A DNA stretch of 36,676 bases. It comes from Chelatococcus sambhunathii. GTDB taxonomy: Bacteria > Pseudomonadota > Alphaproteobacteria > Rhizobiales > Methylopilaceae. Shown here one piece after another: positions 9,877 to 18,266 of the stretch. The notes beneath the pieces are model-generated. The model saw only the letters and a list, made by a program, of their open reading frames with translations. It was not told the DNA's origin and did not search any database. Position numbers and translations under genes: made by a program. The first letter of the stretch is position 1, and each line of letters begins with the position of its first letter. The DNA lies in contig JADBEO010000042.1 in NCBI GenBank assembly GCA_031316315.1, forward strand, positions 1 to 36,676, read 5' to 3'.

Positions 9877-10134
9877 AATCTGCTCTTTCGCTTCTGGAGT
9901 AGTGGAAAGCCGCTGGAGCGCGCATTGTTCCGGAAAGCCGGCCGCCTCCGCGACGGAGCGGTTCTGCGCATCGATCGATGCTGCGCGCCGCCCCTGTCGG
10001 AGCGATGCGAGGCGCCGATAAGGCCCCCGCGTCGAGAGCGGCCGGCGCTGGAGACCGGCGGCGCGCGCCCTAGCTTAACGCTTTGTAAACGCAAGCGTCA
10101 CGCAATGGACAGGTTAACGGGGTATTGCTGCCCG
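9877..10134. other. Divergent spacer with palindrome and a CtrA-like box
   Basis: The 258-base gap separates the DUF1003 operon from the HisE-like gene. It holds a perfect 14-bp palindrome GCATCGATCGATGC at 9968-9981 and, at 10075-10089, TTAA-N7-TAAA, which fits the CtrA recognition sequence TTAA-N7-TTAA with one mismatch. No small reading frame is convincing in it. Confidence 0.35.
10075..10089 (+). promoter_or_regulatory. CtrA-like box upstream of the HisE-like gene
   Basis: TTAA at 10075-10078, a 7-base spacer and TAAA at 10086-10089 match 7 of 8 positions of the alphaproteobacterial CtrA box TTAA-N7-TTAA, followed by the preferred C. It lies 46 bases before the ATG at 10135. Chance matches with one mismatch are not rare, so this is a candidate only. 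Confidence 0.3.
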
Positions 10135-10527
10135 ATGAGCGATTCGATCGCCAGATTGTACCGCGCCGTCCTCGACGCCAGCGACGAGAACCCCGCGCTC
10201 TCGCGCACCGCGCGGCTGAAGAGCGAGGGCGTCAACAAAATGGCGAAGAAGGTGGCCGAGGAGGCCGCCGAGGTCGCGATCGAGGCGGTCACGGGCGCGC
10301 GCGAGTCGCTGATCCGCGAGAGCGCCGACCTCATCTACAACCTCGTCGTGCTGTGGTCGGCCTCGGACGTCTCGCCGCAGGACGTCTATGACGAGATGGA
10401 CCGGCGGGAACGGCTCTACGGCCTCGCTCAGAAGCTGCCTAAGGCCGACCAGATCGCGCTGGCCCAGGCCGAACGCGCGCCCGCGAAGAAGCTCGCCGCG
10501 CTCGCGCCGGCGATGCGCGGGAAGTAG
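10135..10527 (+). CDS. HisE-like phosphoribosyl-ATP pyrophosphohydrolase (MazG fold), orphan copy
   Basis: A 130-residue all-alpha protein. Residues about 42-75 carry the metal-binding EExxE and ExxD helices of the HisE/MazG superfamily (KVAEEAAEVAIEA and ESADLIYNLVVLW). In histidine synthesis HisE removes pyrophosphate from phosphoribosyl-ATP. The protein has no his genes near it, and its N-terminus (SIARLYRAVLDASDENP) and C-terminal extension (LAQAERAPAKKLAALAPAMRGK) are not those of the his-operon enzyme as I remember it, so another nucleotide substrate is possible. ATG 10135 is chosen because the family-like part starts just after it; an in-frame ATG at 10105 would add ten unlikely residues. 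It converges on the MFS gene 6 bases away. Confidence 0.75.
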   Translation: MSDSIARLYRAVLDASDENPALSRTARLKSEGVNKMAKKVAEEAAEVAIEAVTGARESLIRESADLIYNLVVLWSASDVSPQDVYDEMDRRERLYGLAQKLPKADQIALAQAERAPAKKLAALAPAMRGK

Positions 10528-10533
10528 CGCGCC

Positions 10534-11733
10534 TCAGCTCCGTCCCGCCCGGGTGTTCGCCGTCGCGAGGAACAGGGCGAGCGTCAGCACGCCGAAGACA
10601 GCGACCGCCACGGGCAGCGCGAGTTCGCCGCCGGGACCGAGCGTGCGGCCGAGCGCGACGCCGACGATTGCGCCGAACGTCATCTGCGCGAACCCGACCA
10701 GCGACGACGCGGCGCCCGCCCGTTCCGGAAAGGGCTGCAGCGCCGAGGCCATCGCCTGCGGCATCACGAGGCCGACGCCGAACAGATAGAACATCATCGG
10801 CACCACGACGGCGGCGGGGGTCTTCGGCCCGAGCGTGACGAGGGCGAGCATCAGCAGCCCGCCGAAGGCCACCGCCGCGCAGCCGACGCCGATCGCGCCG
10901 TCGAGCCCCTTCAGCCGCACCAGCGGTCCCGCCGCGAGCGTCCCGCCGATGAAGCCGATCACCCCGATCGCGAAGGCCGCGCCATAGGCGACGACGCTCA
11001 GGCCGTAGATCGTCTGCAGGATGAAGGACGAGGTCGAGATGTAAGCGAACAGTCCCGCGAAGGCGATCGCGGTCAGGCCGAGATAGCTGAGAAACCCCTT
11101 GTGCCGCAGCAGCACGCCGTAGCTCGCCAGCACCGCGCGCGGACTGGCCGCGCCGGCCGTGCGGACCCGTAGCGTCTCGGGCAGCGCCAGCGCGACGATC
11201 AGCATCTCGCCGCCGAGCAGGAGCGTCAGCACGACGAAGGTGGCGCGCCAGGAGAACAGGCTTTCAAGCAGTCCGCCGAGCAGCGGCGCGACGGCCGGGA
11301 TGAGCCCGAGGATCGTCGCCATGCGGGCGAGCTCGCGCGCCGCGCGGGGGCCGGAATACAGGTCGCGCACGATCGAGCGTGCGAGCACGACCGGCCCGGC
11401 GCCGCCGAGCGCCTGGACGAAGCGCGCGACGATCAGCGTCTCGATCGTTGGGGCGGCGGCGCAGAGCGCCGAGCCGAAGGTGAACAGGCCGAGGCTCGCC
11501 AGCAGCACGGGCTTACGCCCCCTGGCGTCCGACAGCGGTCCGTAGAGCACCTGACCGAGCGCGAAGCCGACGAGGAAGGCGGAGAGCGTCAGCTGCCCCT
11601 CGGCCGGCTTCGCCTGGAGCGCCGCCGTCAGATGCGGCAGCGACGGCAGGTACATGTCGATCGCCAGCGGCCCGACGGCGGTCAGCACTGCGAGCACAGC
11701 CGTGAGGGCGAGCGTGTCTGGCCGAAGGCGCAT
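10534..11733 (-). CDS. Bcr/CflA-type MFS exporter (multidrug or siderophore efflux)
   Basis: A 399-residue protein with about twelve hydrophobic segments. The first span is followed by AIDMYLPSLPHL, characteristic of Bcr/CflA drug-resistance transporters, and the loop between spans 2 and 3 is the MFS motif A variant GPLSDARGRKPVLLASLG. Family members export drugs or small metabolites by proton antiport across the inner membrane. The gene is divergent from the hydroxamate siderophore genes across a 413-base spacer. In Bordetella the alcaligin system includes an MFS exporter (AlcS), so export of the siderophore made next door is a reasonable inference, not shown by the sequence itself. No clear Shine-Dalgarno precedes ATG 11733. 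Confidence 0.85.
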   Translation of the reverse strand: MRLRPDTLALTAVLAVLTAVGPLAIDMYLPSLPHLTAALQAKPAEGQLTLSAFLVGFALGQVLYGPLSDARGRKPVLLASLGLFTFGSALCAAAPTIETLIVARFVQALGGAGPVVLARSIVRDLYSGPRAARELARMATILGLIPAVAPLLGGLLESLFSWRATFVVLTLLLGGEMLIVALALPETLRVRTAGAASPRAVLASYGVLLRHKGFLSYLGLTAIAFAGLFAYISTSSFILQTIYGLSVVAYGAAFAIGVIGFIGGTLAAGPLVRLKGLDGAIGVGCAAVAFGGLLMLALVTLGPKTPAAVVVPMMFYLFGVGLVMPQAMASALQPFPERAGAASSLVGFAQMTFGAIVGVALGRTLGPGGELALPVAVAVFGVLTLALFLATANTRAGRS

Positions 11734-12146
11734 GGCGACAAGGAAGCGTGGCGGGTTGGGTCGGGAAGACCGGCGAGCCGCTGTTCAGATAGCGCGCTCG
11801 GCGCCGATTTGGACCTCCGGCCACATCGGGGCGATGTTCTCGGCGGGCGCCCTGACATAAGAAAAATGGACCTGGAATCGTTCTCTAACCGGCGCGCCAG
11901 ATCTCTTCGAATCTAGGCGGTAAGCTCCAGACGGTTCTTTTTATTCTGATTCGAGTCCTGTCACATTTTCCGCCCGAGCGGTTGCCAGAGACGCGCAAGC
12001 CATACGTATTTCCACGCATTCCACGCATCGATCGCGCTCAATCCGCTGCGCCGATCGCGGTCGGGGACGTCACGCCGACGGGGACGTCACGGCGCGCCGC
12101 AAAAGCGGTCCGCCGCGTCTGGATACGGCGAAGAGGAATGATCCGT
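11734..12146. promoter_or_regulatory. Divergent control region between MFS exporter and siderophore operon
   Basis: This 413-base gap holds no convincing gene. The stretch 11855-11970 is clearly AT-richer than the rest of the window (AAGAAAAATGG, GGTTCTTTTTATTCTGATTC), as expected of a regulated promoter. At 11875-11883 GAATCGTTC is a short palindrome with the GAA-N3-TTC core of the rhizobial Irr box, but the flanks fit poorly. I find no Fur box and no TGA-N9-TCA RirA-type operator. The last 150 bases are GC-rich and form an open extension of the hydroxylase frame that is probably leader rather than protein. Confidence 0.35.
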
Positions 12147-13517
12147 ATGAACGCGATGGCTCCGCAGCGCGCCAGATCCGAGAGGATCTACGACTTCATC
12201 GGGGTGGGCGTCGGCCCGTTCAACCTCGGCCTCGCCTGCCTGACGGCGCCGATCGCCGAGCTCGACGGCCTGTTCCTCGACCAGAACGAGCGGTTCGACT
12301 GGCATCCGGGCATGATGCTGGAGGACGCGACGCTCCAGACGCCCTTCATGGGCGACCTCGTCACGCTCGCGGACCCAACCAATCCGTACTCCTTCCTCAA
12401 TTATGTAAAATCGCAGGGCCGGATCTACGCCTTCTATATTCGTGAAGATTTTTTCCTCATGAGAAAGGAGTTCAACGAGTATTGCCGCTGGGCCGCCGAC
12501 CAGCTGCCGAACGTCCAGTTCGGCCGGTCGGTCGATCAGATCGAGTACGACGTGGCCGGTCGCGTCTATCGCGTCGCGACGCGCTGCGTGCGCACCGGCG
12601 CCGTCGAGCAGAAACTCGCCCGGCGGCTCGTGCTGGGCGTCGGATCCGTGCCGTCCCTCCCGGCCTGCTGCCGGCCGCACGCCGAGCACATGACGCACAG
12701 CTCGCAGTATCTCGCCCGCAAGGACGAGCTCATGAAGAAGCGCGCCATCGCCGTCGTCGGCAGCGGCCAGAGCGCCGCGGAGATCTTCTACGACCTCCTC
12801 AACGGGATCGACGCCCACGGCTACCGGCTTGACTGGGTCACCCGTTCGCCGCGGTTTTTCCCCCTCGAACTGACCAAGCTCACGCTGGAGATGACCTCGC
12901 CGGACTACGCGGACTATTTCCACCGCCTGCCGGCGCCGAAGCGCGACCGGCTCATCTCGGCGCAGAAGAACCTCTACAAGGGCGTCAATTCGAGCCTGAT
13001 CAACGACATCTACGACACGCTCTACGCCAAGAGCCTGTCGGGCCCGCTCGACGTCGCCCTGCACACCAACGCCGAGCTCCGGGAGTGCGCCCGCGATCCC
13101 GCAAGCGGCCGGTTCACGCTGTCGCTCCGCCAGCTCGAGCAGGACGTCGACTTCAGGATCGAGACCGACGCGGTCGTGCTCGGCACCGGCTACGCCTACC
13201 GCATCCCGGCCTTCCTCAAGCCGATCCGGGACCGAATTCGCTGGGACGAAAGCGGCCGCTACGCCGTGCGCCGGAACTACTCGGTCGACGTCGAGGGCGG
13301 CGGGATTTTCGTCCAGAACGCCGAGCTCCACACCCACGGCTTCGTGGCGCCGGACCTCGGCATGGCGGCCTATCGCAACGCCTGGATCATTCGGGAGATG
13401 CTCGGCCGCGAAGTCTATCCGATCGAAAAGCGCGTCGCGTTCCAGAGCTTCTCCGCGCCGCGCGAGGAGGCCCAGCCGAAGGAGGAGCACGCCGCCGCCG
13501 GGGAACGCAGCGCATGA
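12147..13517 (+). CDS. Amine N-hydroxylase of siderophore synthesis (lysine/ornithine N-monooxygenase family, IucD/AlcA-like)
   Basis: A 456-residue flavin-dependent N-hydroxylating monooxygenase that would hydroxylate the terminal amine of a diamine or lysine using NADPH and oxygen. The FAD loop is GVGVGPFNLG (19-28) and the NADPH loop VVGSGQSAAEIF starts at 203. The family-specific segments WHPGMMLEDATLQTPFMGDL and the C-terminal LGTGYAYRIPAFL are present. ATG 12147 was chosen: AAGAGGA lies 9 bases upstream; the in-frame ATG at 12138 touches that site, and the frame open to 11982 encodes arginine-rich sequence unlike the family. It is the first gene of a three-gene operon, overlapping the acyltransferase by 4 bases (ATGA). 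This order matches alcABC and desBCD. Confidence 0.9.
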   Translation: MNAMAPQRARSERIYDFIGVGVGPFNLGLACLTAPIAELDGLFLDQNERFDWHPGMMLEDATLQTPFMGDLVTLADPTNPYSFLNYVKSQGRIYAFYIREDFFLMRKEFNEYCRWAADQLPNVQFGRSVDQIEYDVAGRVYRVATRCVRTGAVEQKLARRLVLGVGSVPSLPACCRPHAEHMTHSSQYLARKDELMKKRAIAVVGSGQSAAEIFYDLLNGIDAHGYRLDWVTRSPRFFPLELTKLTLEMTSPDYADYFHRLPAPKRDRLISAQKNLYKGVNSSLINDIYDTLYAKSLSGPLDVALHTNAELRECARDPASGRFTLSLRQLEQDVDFRIETDAVVLGTGYAYRIPAFLKPIRDRIRWDESGRYAVRRNYSVDVEGGGIFVQNAELHTHGFVAPDLGMAAYRNAWIIREMLGREVYPIEKRVAFQSFSAPREEAQPKEEHAAAGERSA

Positions 13518-14110
13518 GCGAGCTTCTGGAACGGCTCCGGCCCGCCGCTTTCGAACGGGTCGATCCCATGCTCGGGCGCTTCGCGATGCGCCCGCTGGAC
13601 GTCGCCCGCGACGGCGCGACGATCGTGGACTGGGTGAAGCGCCCTTACGCCCTCTACTGGAACATGGGAGCCAAGAGCGAAGCTGAGATCCTCGACTTCT
13701 ACGAGGGCCTCATGGCCTCGCCGCACGCCACCGCGATGATCGGGGAGCATGCGGGCGCGCCCGCCTTCCTGAGCGAGCTCTACGATCCCGCGCATGACCA
13801 GGTGGGCGAGCATTACGACCCGCTGCCGGGCGACCGCGGCATGCATGTCCTCGTCGCGCCCGCCGAGCGGCCCATCCCGGGATTCACGCTCGCCGTCGTG
13901 CGTACGATCATGGCTTTCATCTTCGAGGATCCGGACGCGCGGCGCGTCGTGGTCGAGCCGGACATCCGCAACGAAAAGATCCACGCCCTGAACCTCGCCG
14001 TCGGCTTCATCTACGACCGGCCGCTCGCATTCCGGGAGAAGACCGCGCATCTCGCCTTCTGCACGCGCGCGCAGTTCCTCGCCTCGCTGCCCGATGGAGG
14101 CCGCCAGTGA
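13514..14110 (+). CDS. Siderophore N-acyltransferase (IucB/AlcB/RhbD-like GNAT)
   Basis: A 198-residue GNAT-fold acyltransferase of the siderophore type. It would transfer an acetyl or succinyl group from CoA to the N-hydroxylated amine, giving the hydroxamate. The signature C-terminal half VVVEPDIRNEKIHALNLAVGF is the conserved acyl-CoA binding and turn region of IucB/RhbD/AlcB proteins; RPYALYWNMG in the N-terminal half is also typical. The gene is tied to its neighbours by a 4-base ATGA overlap upstream and a 4-base GTGA overlap downstream. Acetyl versus succinyl specificity cannot be read from the sequence; the single downstream synthetase favours succinyl, as in alcaligin- and desferrioxamine-type pathways. 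Confidence 0.9.
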   Translation: MSELLERLRPAAFERVDPMLGRFAMRPLDVARDGATIVDWVKRPYALYWNMGAKSEAEILDFYEGLMASPHATAMIGEHAGAPAFLSELYDPAHDQVGEHYDPLPGDRGMHVLVAPAERPIPGFTLAVVRTIMAFIFEDPDARRVVVEPDIRNEKIHALNLAVGFIYDRPLAFREKTAHLAFCTRAQFLASLPDGGRQ

Positions 14111-15933
14111 ACCAGATCGCAACGCCCTCACTCGGCGCCGCCGAGCGCGCAGTCGCCCATCTGACGCCCGAGCGCTGGGCGCAGGCCAACCGCCGCCTCG
14201 TGCGCAAGATGATCTCGGAGTTCGCCCACGAGTTGCTGGTCGAGCCGCGCTTCATCCAGCCAGACGGCGACTGGGGCCGCTACGCCCTCGACAATGGCGA
14301 CCCGAACTTCGAGTACCGCTTCCGCGCGAAGAAGCTCGCGCTCGACCACTGGCTGATCGACGAGGCCTCGCTGCAGAAGGTCGTCGTCGGCCTCGGCGCG
14401 CCGCTCGACGCGCTCGCCTTCGCGCTCGAGTTCCAGGAGGCGCTCGGAATTCGCGACGCGATGATGCCGATCTACCTCGAGGAGATCTCCTCGACGCTTT
14501 ACGGCGCCGCCTACAAGGCCTCGAAGGCGTGGCTGCCGGCGCGCCGGCTCGCTGTCGCGGACCATCAGGCGATCGAGACCGGCATGAGCGACGGCCACCC
14601 GACCTTCGTCGCCAACAACGGCCGGCTCGGCTTCGACGCCCAGGACTATTTCGCCTACGCGCCCGAGGCCGGCGCCGCCGTCCGGCTCGTCTGGCTGGCC
14701 GTGTCGCGCGACTGCGCGACCTTCACCAGCCTCAGCGACCTCGACTACGAGCGGCTCATGGAGGAGGAGCTTGGCGCCGAGACCGTCGCGGCCTTCGCCG
14801 ACCGGCTGACCGGCCTCGGCCTCGACCCGGCCGCCTATCTCTACATGCCGGCGCATCCCTGGCAGTGGTTCAACAAGCTCGCCATGACCTTCGCGTCCGA
14901 CGTCGCGGCGCGGCGGATCGTGTGCCTTGGCCAGAGCGACGACCGTTATCTCGCGCAGCAGTCGATCCGCACCTTCTACAACGTCACCCGACCGGAGCGC
15001 CGCTACGTGAAGACGGCGATCTCGGTGCTCAATATGGGCTTCATGCGCGGGCTCTCGCCGAAATACATGGTCGCGACGCCCGCCATCAACGAATGGCTGC
15101 AGGCGCTGGTCGAGGGCGACGCGACCTTCCGGGAGCTCGGCTTCACCATCCTGCGCGAGGTCGCCGCGATCGGCTATCGCTACGAGCCCTACGACAAGGG
15201 ACTACGCCAAGACAGCGCCTACAAGAAGATGCTCTCCGCGCTGTGGCGCGACAGTCCGCTGCCCGAAACGAAGCCCGGCCAGCGCCTGATGACCATGGCG
15301 GCGCTGGTGCATGTCGATCCGGACGGCGAGGCGCTGCTGCCGGCGCTGATCGACGCTTCGGGCCTCGACGCCGTGACCTGGCTCCGGCGCTACCTTCGCG
15401 CCTATCTCACCCCGCTCGTCCACTCCTTCTATGAGCACGACCTCGCCTTCATGCCGCATGGCGAGAACCTGATTCTGGTGCTCGAAGACCACGCCGTCGT
15501 CCGCGCGGTGATGAAGGACATCGGCGAGGAGATCGGCGTCCTGAACGGCGCGCGCGAGACGCCGAAGGAGATTTCCCGCATCGCCTTCTCGATCCCCGAG
15601 GACAGCAAGCTCAACTGCATCTACACCGACGTGTTCGAGAGCTTCTTCCGCCACCTCTCGGCGCTGCTCGTCGAGCACATGGGCTTCGACGAGCAGGAGT
15701 TCTGGCGGCTCGTCGGCGACTGCGTCTCGGACTACCTCGCCGCCCATCCGGACCATGAGGAGAAGGCCCGGCGGCACGACCTGTTCGCGCCGGACTTCGT
15801 CCGGAACTGCCTCAACCGCCTGCAGCTTAACGACAATCAGCAGATGCTCGATTTGCTCGACCCTGAGCGGAGCCTGCAATATGTCGGCCGGCTGGCGAAC
15901 CCGCTGGCCGGCCAGCGGCGCTCGGGGAGGTAA
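14107..15933 (+). CDS. NRPS-independent siderophore synthetase (IucA/IucC family, AlcC/DesD-like)
   Basis: A 608-residue ATP-dependent synthetase that joins a carboxylate to the hydroxylated amine, and in AlcC/DesD-type enzymes oligomerises and cyclises N-hydroxy-N-succinyl diamine units. The ATP-binding segment GHPTFVANNGRLGF starts at residue 163 and is followed by DYFAYAPEAG. The palm segment RTFYNVTRPERRYVKTAIS and the ferric-reductase-like C-terminal domain (from about 430, YEHDLAFMPHGENLIL) complete the family architecture at its usual length. The start is GTG, overlapping the acyltransferase stop, so translation is coupled. It is the only synthetase here, which argues against a citrate-based rhizobactin or aerobactin route, where two synthetases are needed. 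No decarboxylase, TonB receptor or ferric reductase gene follows directly. Confidence 0.92.
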   Translation: MNQIATPSLGAAERAVAHLTPERWAQANRRLVRKMISEFAHELLVEPRFIQPDGDWGRYALDNGDPNFEYRFRAKKLALDHWLIDEASLQKVVVGLGAPLDALAFALEFQEALGIRDAMMPIYLEEISSTLYGAAYKASKAWLPARRLAVADHQAIETGMSDGHPTFVANNGRLGFDAQDYFAYAPEAGAAVRLVWLAVSRDCATFTSLSDLDYERLMEEELGAETVAAFADRLTGLGLDPAAYLYMPAHPWQWFNKLAMTFASDVAARRIVCLGQSDDRYLAQQSIRTFYNVTRPERRYVKTAISVLNMGFMRGLSPKYMVATPAINEWLQALVEGDATFRELGFTILREVAAIGYRYEPYDKGLRQDSAYKKMLSALWRDSPLPETKPGQRLMTMAALVHVDPDGEALLPALIDASGLDAVTWLRRYLRAYLTPLVHSFYEHDLAFMPHGENLILVLEDHAVVRAVMKDIGEEIGVLNGARETPKEISRIAFSIPEDSKLNCIYTDVFESFFRHLSALLVEHMGFDEQEFWRLVGDCVSDYLAAHPDHEEKARRHDLFAPDFVRNCLNRLQLNDNQQMLDLLDPERSLQYVGRLANPLAGQRRSGR

Positions 15934-15994
15934 GACCAAAACCAGTCCATACGGATTTCTACGGACTCGACTTCGCCTCTCTACGGTGAACGAT

Positions 15995-16016
15995 GCCGTC
16001 GTCACGTCGCGACGGC
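15995..16016 (+). promoter_or_regulatory. Hairpin just upstream of the M4 protease ribosome binding site
   Basis: GCCGTCG (15995-16001) and CGACGGC (16010-16016) form a 7-bp stem with an 8-base loop. The structure ends 4 bases before the GAGAGGA Shine-Dalgarno (16021-16027) of the protease. It could be an attenuator, an mRNA stabiliser, or simply a chance palindrome in GC-rich DNA. Confidence 0.3.
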
Positions 16017-16035
16017 GCCGGAGAGGAATACGCGC

Positions 16036-18249
16036 ATGCCTTCGAATCGTTTTGTCGGAGGCGCCGCGCTGGCTGTCGCCCTCCTGTCCGTCTCGTCCCT
16101 CGAGGCCGTAGCCCAGTCAGCTCCTGAGATCTCGCGCAGCTCACGCACGGGACTGGTCGTGTGGATGTCGGGCGCCGAGGACGCGCCGGTCGCCAAGGCG
16201 GACGCCGGCGGCGCCCTGAAGAGCCCGGCGAAGGCGGCCGCGGACTTCCTCGACGGCCAGTCCTCCGCCTTCGGCCTGCGCAAGGGCAGCGGCGAACTCA
16301 AGGCGGTGAAGACCTCGGACGACGGCGAGGGCCGCGATTTCGTCCGGTTCCAGCAGAGTTACGAGGGCGTTCCGATCCTCGGCGCGGAGCTCAACGTGCA
16401 GCTCGACGCCGGCCGCAACGTGGTCTCGGTCAACGGCAAGACGACCGGCGACGTGAACGTCTCGACGACTCCTGCCGTAACGGCGGCCGAGGCGCTCAAG
16501 ACCGCGATCCAGTCGACAGCGGGCGCCCGCAAGGTCAGCGCGGCAGACCTCAAGGGCTCCGAGCCTGAGCTCTCCATCCACGACGCGCGCGTGATGGGCG
16601 GCCGGCCGGCGCCGGTGCGCCTGGTGTGGCGCGTCGAAGTCGGCGCCACCGGCGCGGCGGACGTCGACGAGTTCGTTCTGGTCGACGCCCAGAACGGCCG
16701 CGTGGTCCTGCAGTTCAGCCAGCTTCAGCACGCCGGTCCGCCGGCGAACGCCCAGCAGTGGGTCTGCGACGCGGCCAACTCGGTCAGCAAGTACCCTTGC
16801 ACCGAGACGCAGATCGAGGCCAATCCGGGCTCGAGCTCGGTGCCCGACGTCAAGCAGGCCTTCACCTTCGCGGAGGCGACCTACGACCTCTACGCCCGCC
16901 GCTTCGGCCGCAACAGCCTCGACGGGCTCGGCCAGCGGCTGACCTCCACCGTGCGCTACCAGCGCTTCGCCGGGCAGGACTACCAGAACGCCTTCTTCAG
17001 CAGCCAGACCCAGCAGATGGTCTACGGCAAGGACTTCGCGATCGGCAGCGACGTCGTCGGCCACGAGCTCACGCATGGCGTCACAAGTCACACGTCTAAG
17101 TTGTATTACTACTACCAGTCCGGAGCGATCAACGAGTCGCTGTCCGACGCCTTCGGCCAGTTCGTGCAGCGCTCGATCACTGGCAAGAAGGAGTGGCTGC
17201 TCGGCGAGGACCTGCCGATCGGCGCGATCCGCGACATGAAGAACCCGCCGGCCTTCAACCAGCCGGACAAGATGACCAGCACGTTCTGGACCGGCGACTT
17301 CAGCTTCTTCGACCAGGGCGGCGTCCACACCAACAGCGGCGTGAACAATAAGGCCGTCTATCTGATCACCGACGGCGGAACCTTCAACGGCAAGACGGTC
17401 AGGGGCCTCGGCCTCGACAAGGCGGCCGCGCTCTACTACCGGGTCAACAGCCAGCTGCTGTGGAGCTCGAGCGACTATGTCGACCTCGCCAACGCGCTGA
17501 AGCAGGCCTGCAAAGACCTCGTCGGCAAGAAGCCGAAGGACAAGTCCGGCAAGCCGGTCGACGCCTTCACGAAGAAGGACTGCAAGCAGGTCAAGAACGC
17601 CATCGCCGCGACCGAGATGTACAAGGACCCTCAATTCTGGCCGATCCCGGCGGAAGCGAAGGTCTGCCCGTCCAACACGAAGCCGGTCAACAAGCTGCTC
17701 GAGCGCTTCGAGGCGGCCAGCAGCGCCGACTTCAAGCTGCAGCCGTCCTCGACCCTCTGGGCGCCGTTCCTCGGCTACGCGGCGAGCGGCGACAAGAACA
17801 TGTACGTCAGCTATGGCGGGCTGTTCTCGGTGACGCTCAGCACCACCGCCGGGGTCGCGGTTCCCTCGGGCGCCTATCTGCGCTTCGCCCAGTATGTCGA
17901 CCTCTACACGGTCGGCACGACGCACTACGCCGGCGGCGTCGTGGAATACAGCACGACCGAAGGCGTCTGGGTCCGGGTTCCGGCCTCGATGTTCCTCGAC
18001 AACCCGTACAACGTGACGGTGGCGGCCGGGACCGGCAACGTGCTGGCCGGCCAGGCCGCGTTCGGCGACTTCTCGGGCGGCTGGACCTCGAGCCGGATCG
18101 ACCTGTCCTCGCTCGCCGGCAAGACGGTGAAGTTCCGCTTCCTGGTCGGCACCGCCTCGCAGGGAACGGCGACCGGCTGGATGGTCGACGACGTGCAGGT
18201 CTATTCCTGCAAGTCCTCAAAGGACGAGGTCGCGGCCTCGCCGCGGTAA
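16036..18249 (+). CDS. Secreted M4-family (thermolysin-like) zinc metalloprotease
   Basis: A 737-residue exported protease. Residues 1-27 are a Sec signal peptide ending in AVAQ. The propeptide (about 60-235) has FTP/PepSY-type features (FVRFQQSYEGVPILGAELNV, VRLVWRVEVG). The catalytic domain carries HELTH at 343-347, the third zinc ligand Glu367 in GAINESLSDAFG, exactly 24 residues on as in thermolysin, and the transition-state histidine in GVHTNSG (His431). A C-terminal beta-rich domain (about 560-725, ending GWMVDDVQVYSC) resembles the jelly-roll domains of immune-inhibitor-A-type proteases and probably binds substrate or surface. Shine-Dalgarno GAGAGGA lies 8 bases before ATG 16036. It follows the siderophore synthetase after 102 bases and may have its own promoter. 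Confidence 0.93.
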   Translation: MPSNRFVGGAALAVALLSVSSLEAVAQSAPEISRSSRTGLVVWMSGAEDAPVAKADAGGALKSPAKAAADFLDGQSSAFGLRKGSGELKAVKTSDDGEGRDFVRFQQSYEGVPILGAELNVQLDAGRNVVSVNGKTTGDVNVSTTPAVTAAEALKTAIQSTAGARKVSAADLKGSEPELSIHDARVMGGRPAPVRLVWRVEVGATGAADVDEFVLVDAQNGRVVLQFSQLQHAGPPANAQQWVCDAANSVSKYPCTETQIEANPGSSSVPDVKQAFTFAEATYDLYARRFGRNSLDGLGQRLTSTVRYQRFAGQDYQNAFFSSQTQQMVYGKDFAIGSDVVGHELTHGVTSHTSKLYYYYQSGAINESLSDAFGQFVQRSITGKKEWLLGEDLPIGAIRDMKNPPAFNQPDKMTSTFWTGDFSFFDQGGVHTNSGVNNKAVYLITDGGTFNGKTVRGLGLDKAAALYYRVNSQLLWSSSDYVDLANALKQACKDLVGKKPKDKSGKPVDAFTKKDCKQVKNAIAATEMYKDPQFWPIPAEAKVCPSNTKPVNKLLERFEAASSADFKLQPSSTLWAPFLGYAASGDKNMYVSYGGLFSVTLSTTAGVAVPSGAYLRFAQYVDLYTVGTTHYAGGVVEYSTTEGVWVRVPASMFLDNPYNVTVAAGTGNVLAGQAAFGDFSGGWTSSRIDLSSLAGKTVKFRFLVGTASQGTATGWMVDDVQVYSCKSSKDEVAASPR

Positions 18250-18266
18250 CGCGGGGCGCGACGGCT

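Noticed and set aside
11982-12146. An N-terminal extension of the siderophore hydroxylase from 11982
   Set aside because: The extra residues are basic and unlike the family; a good Shine-Dalgarno lies right before ATG 12147.
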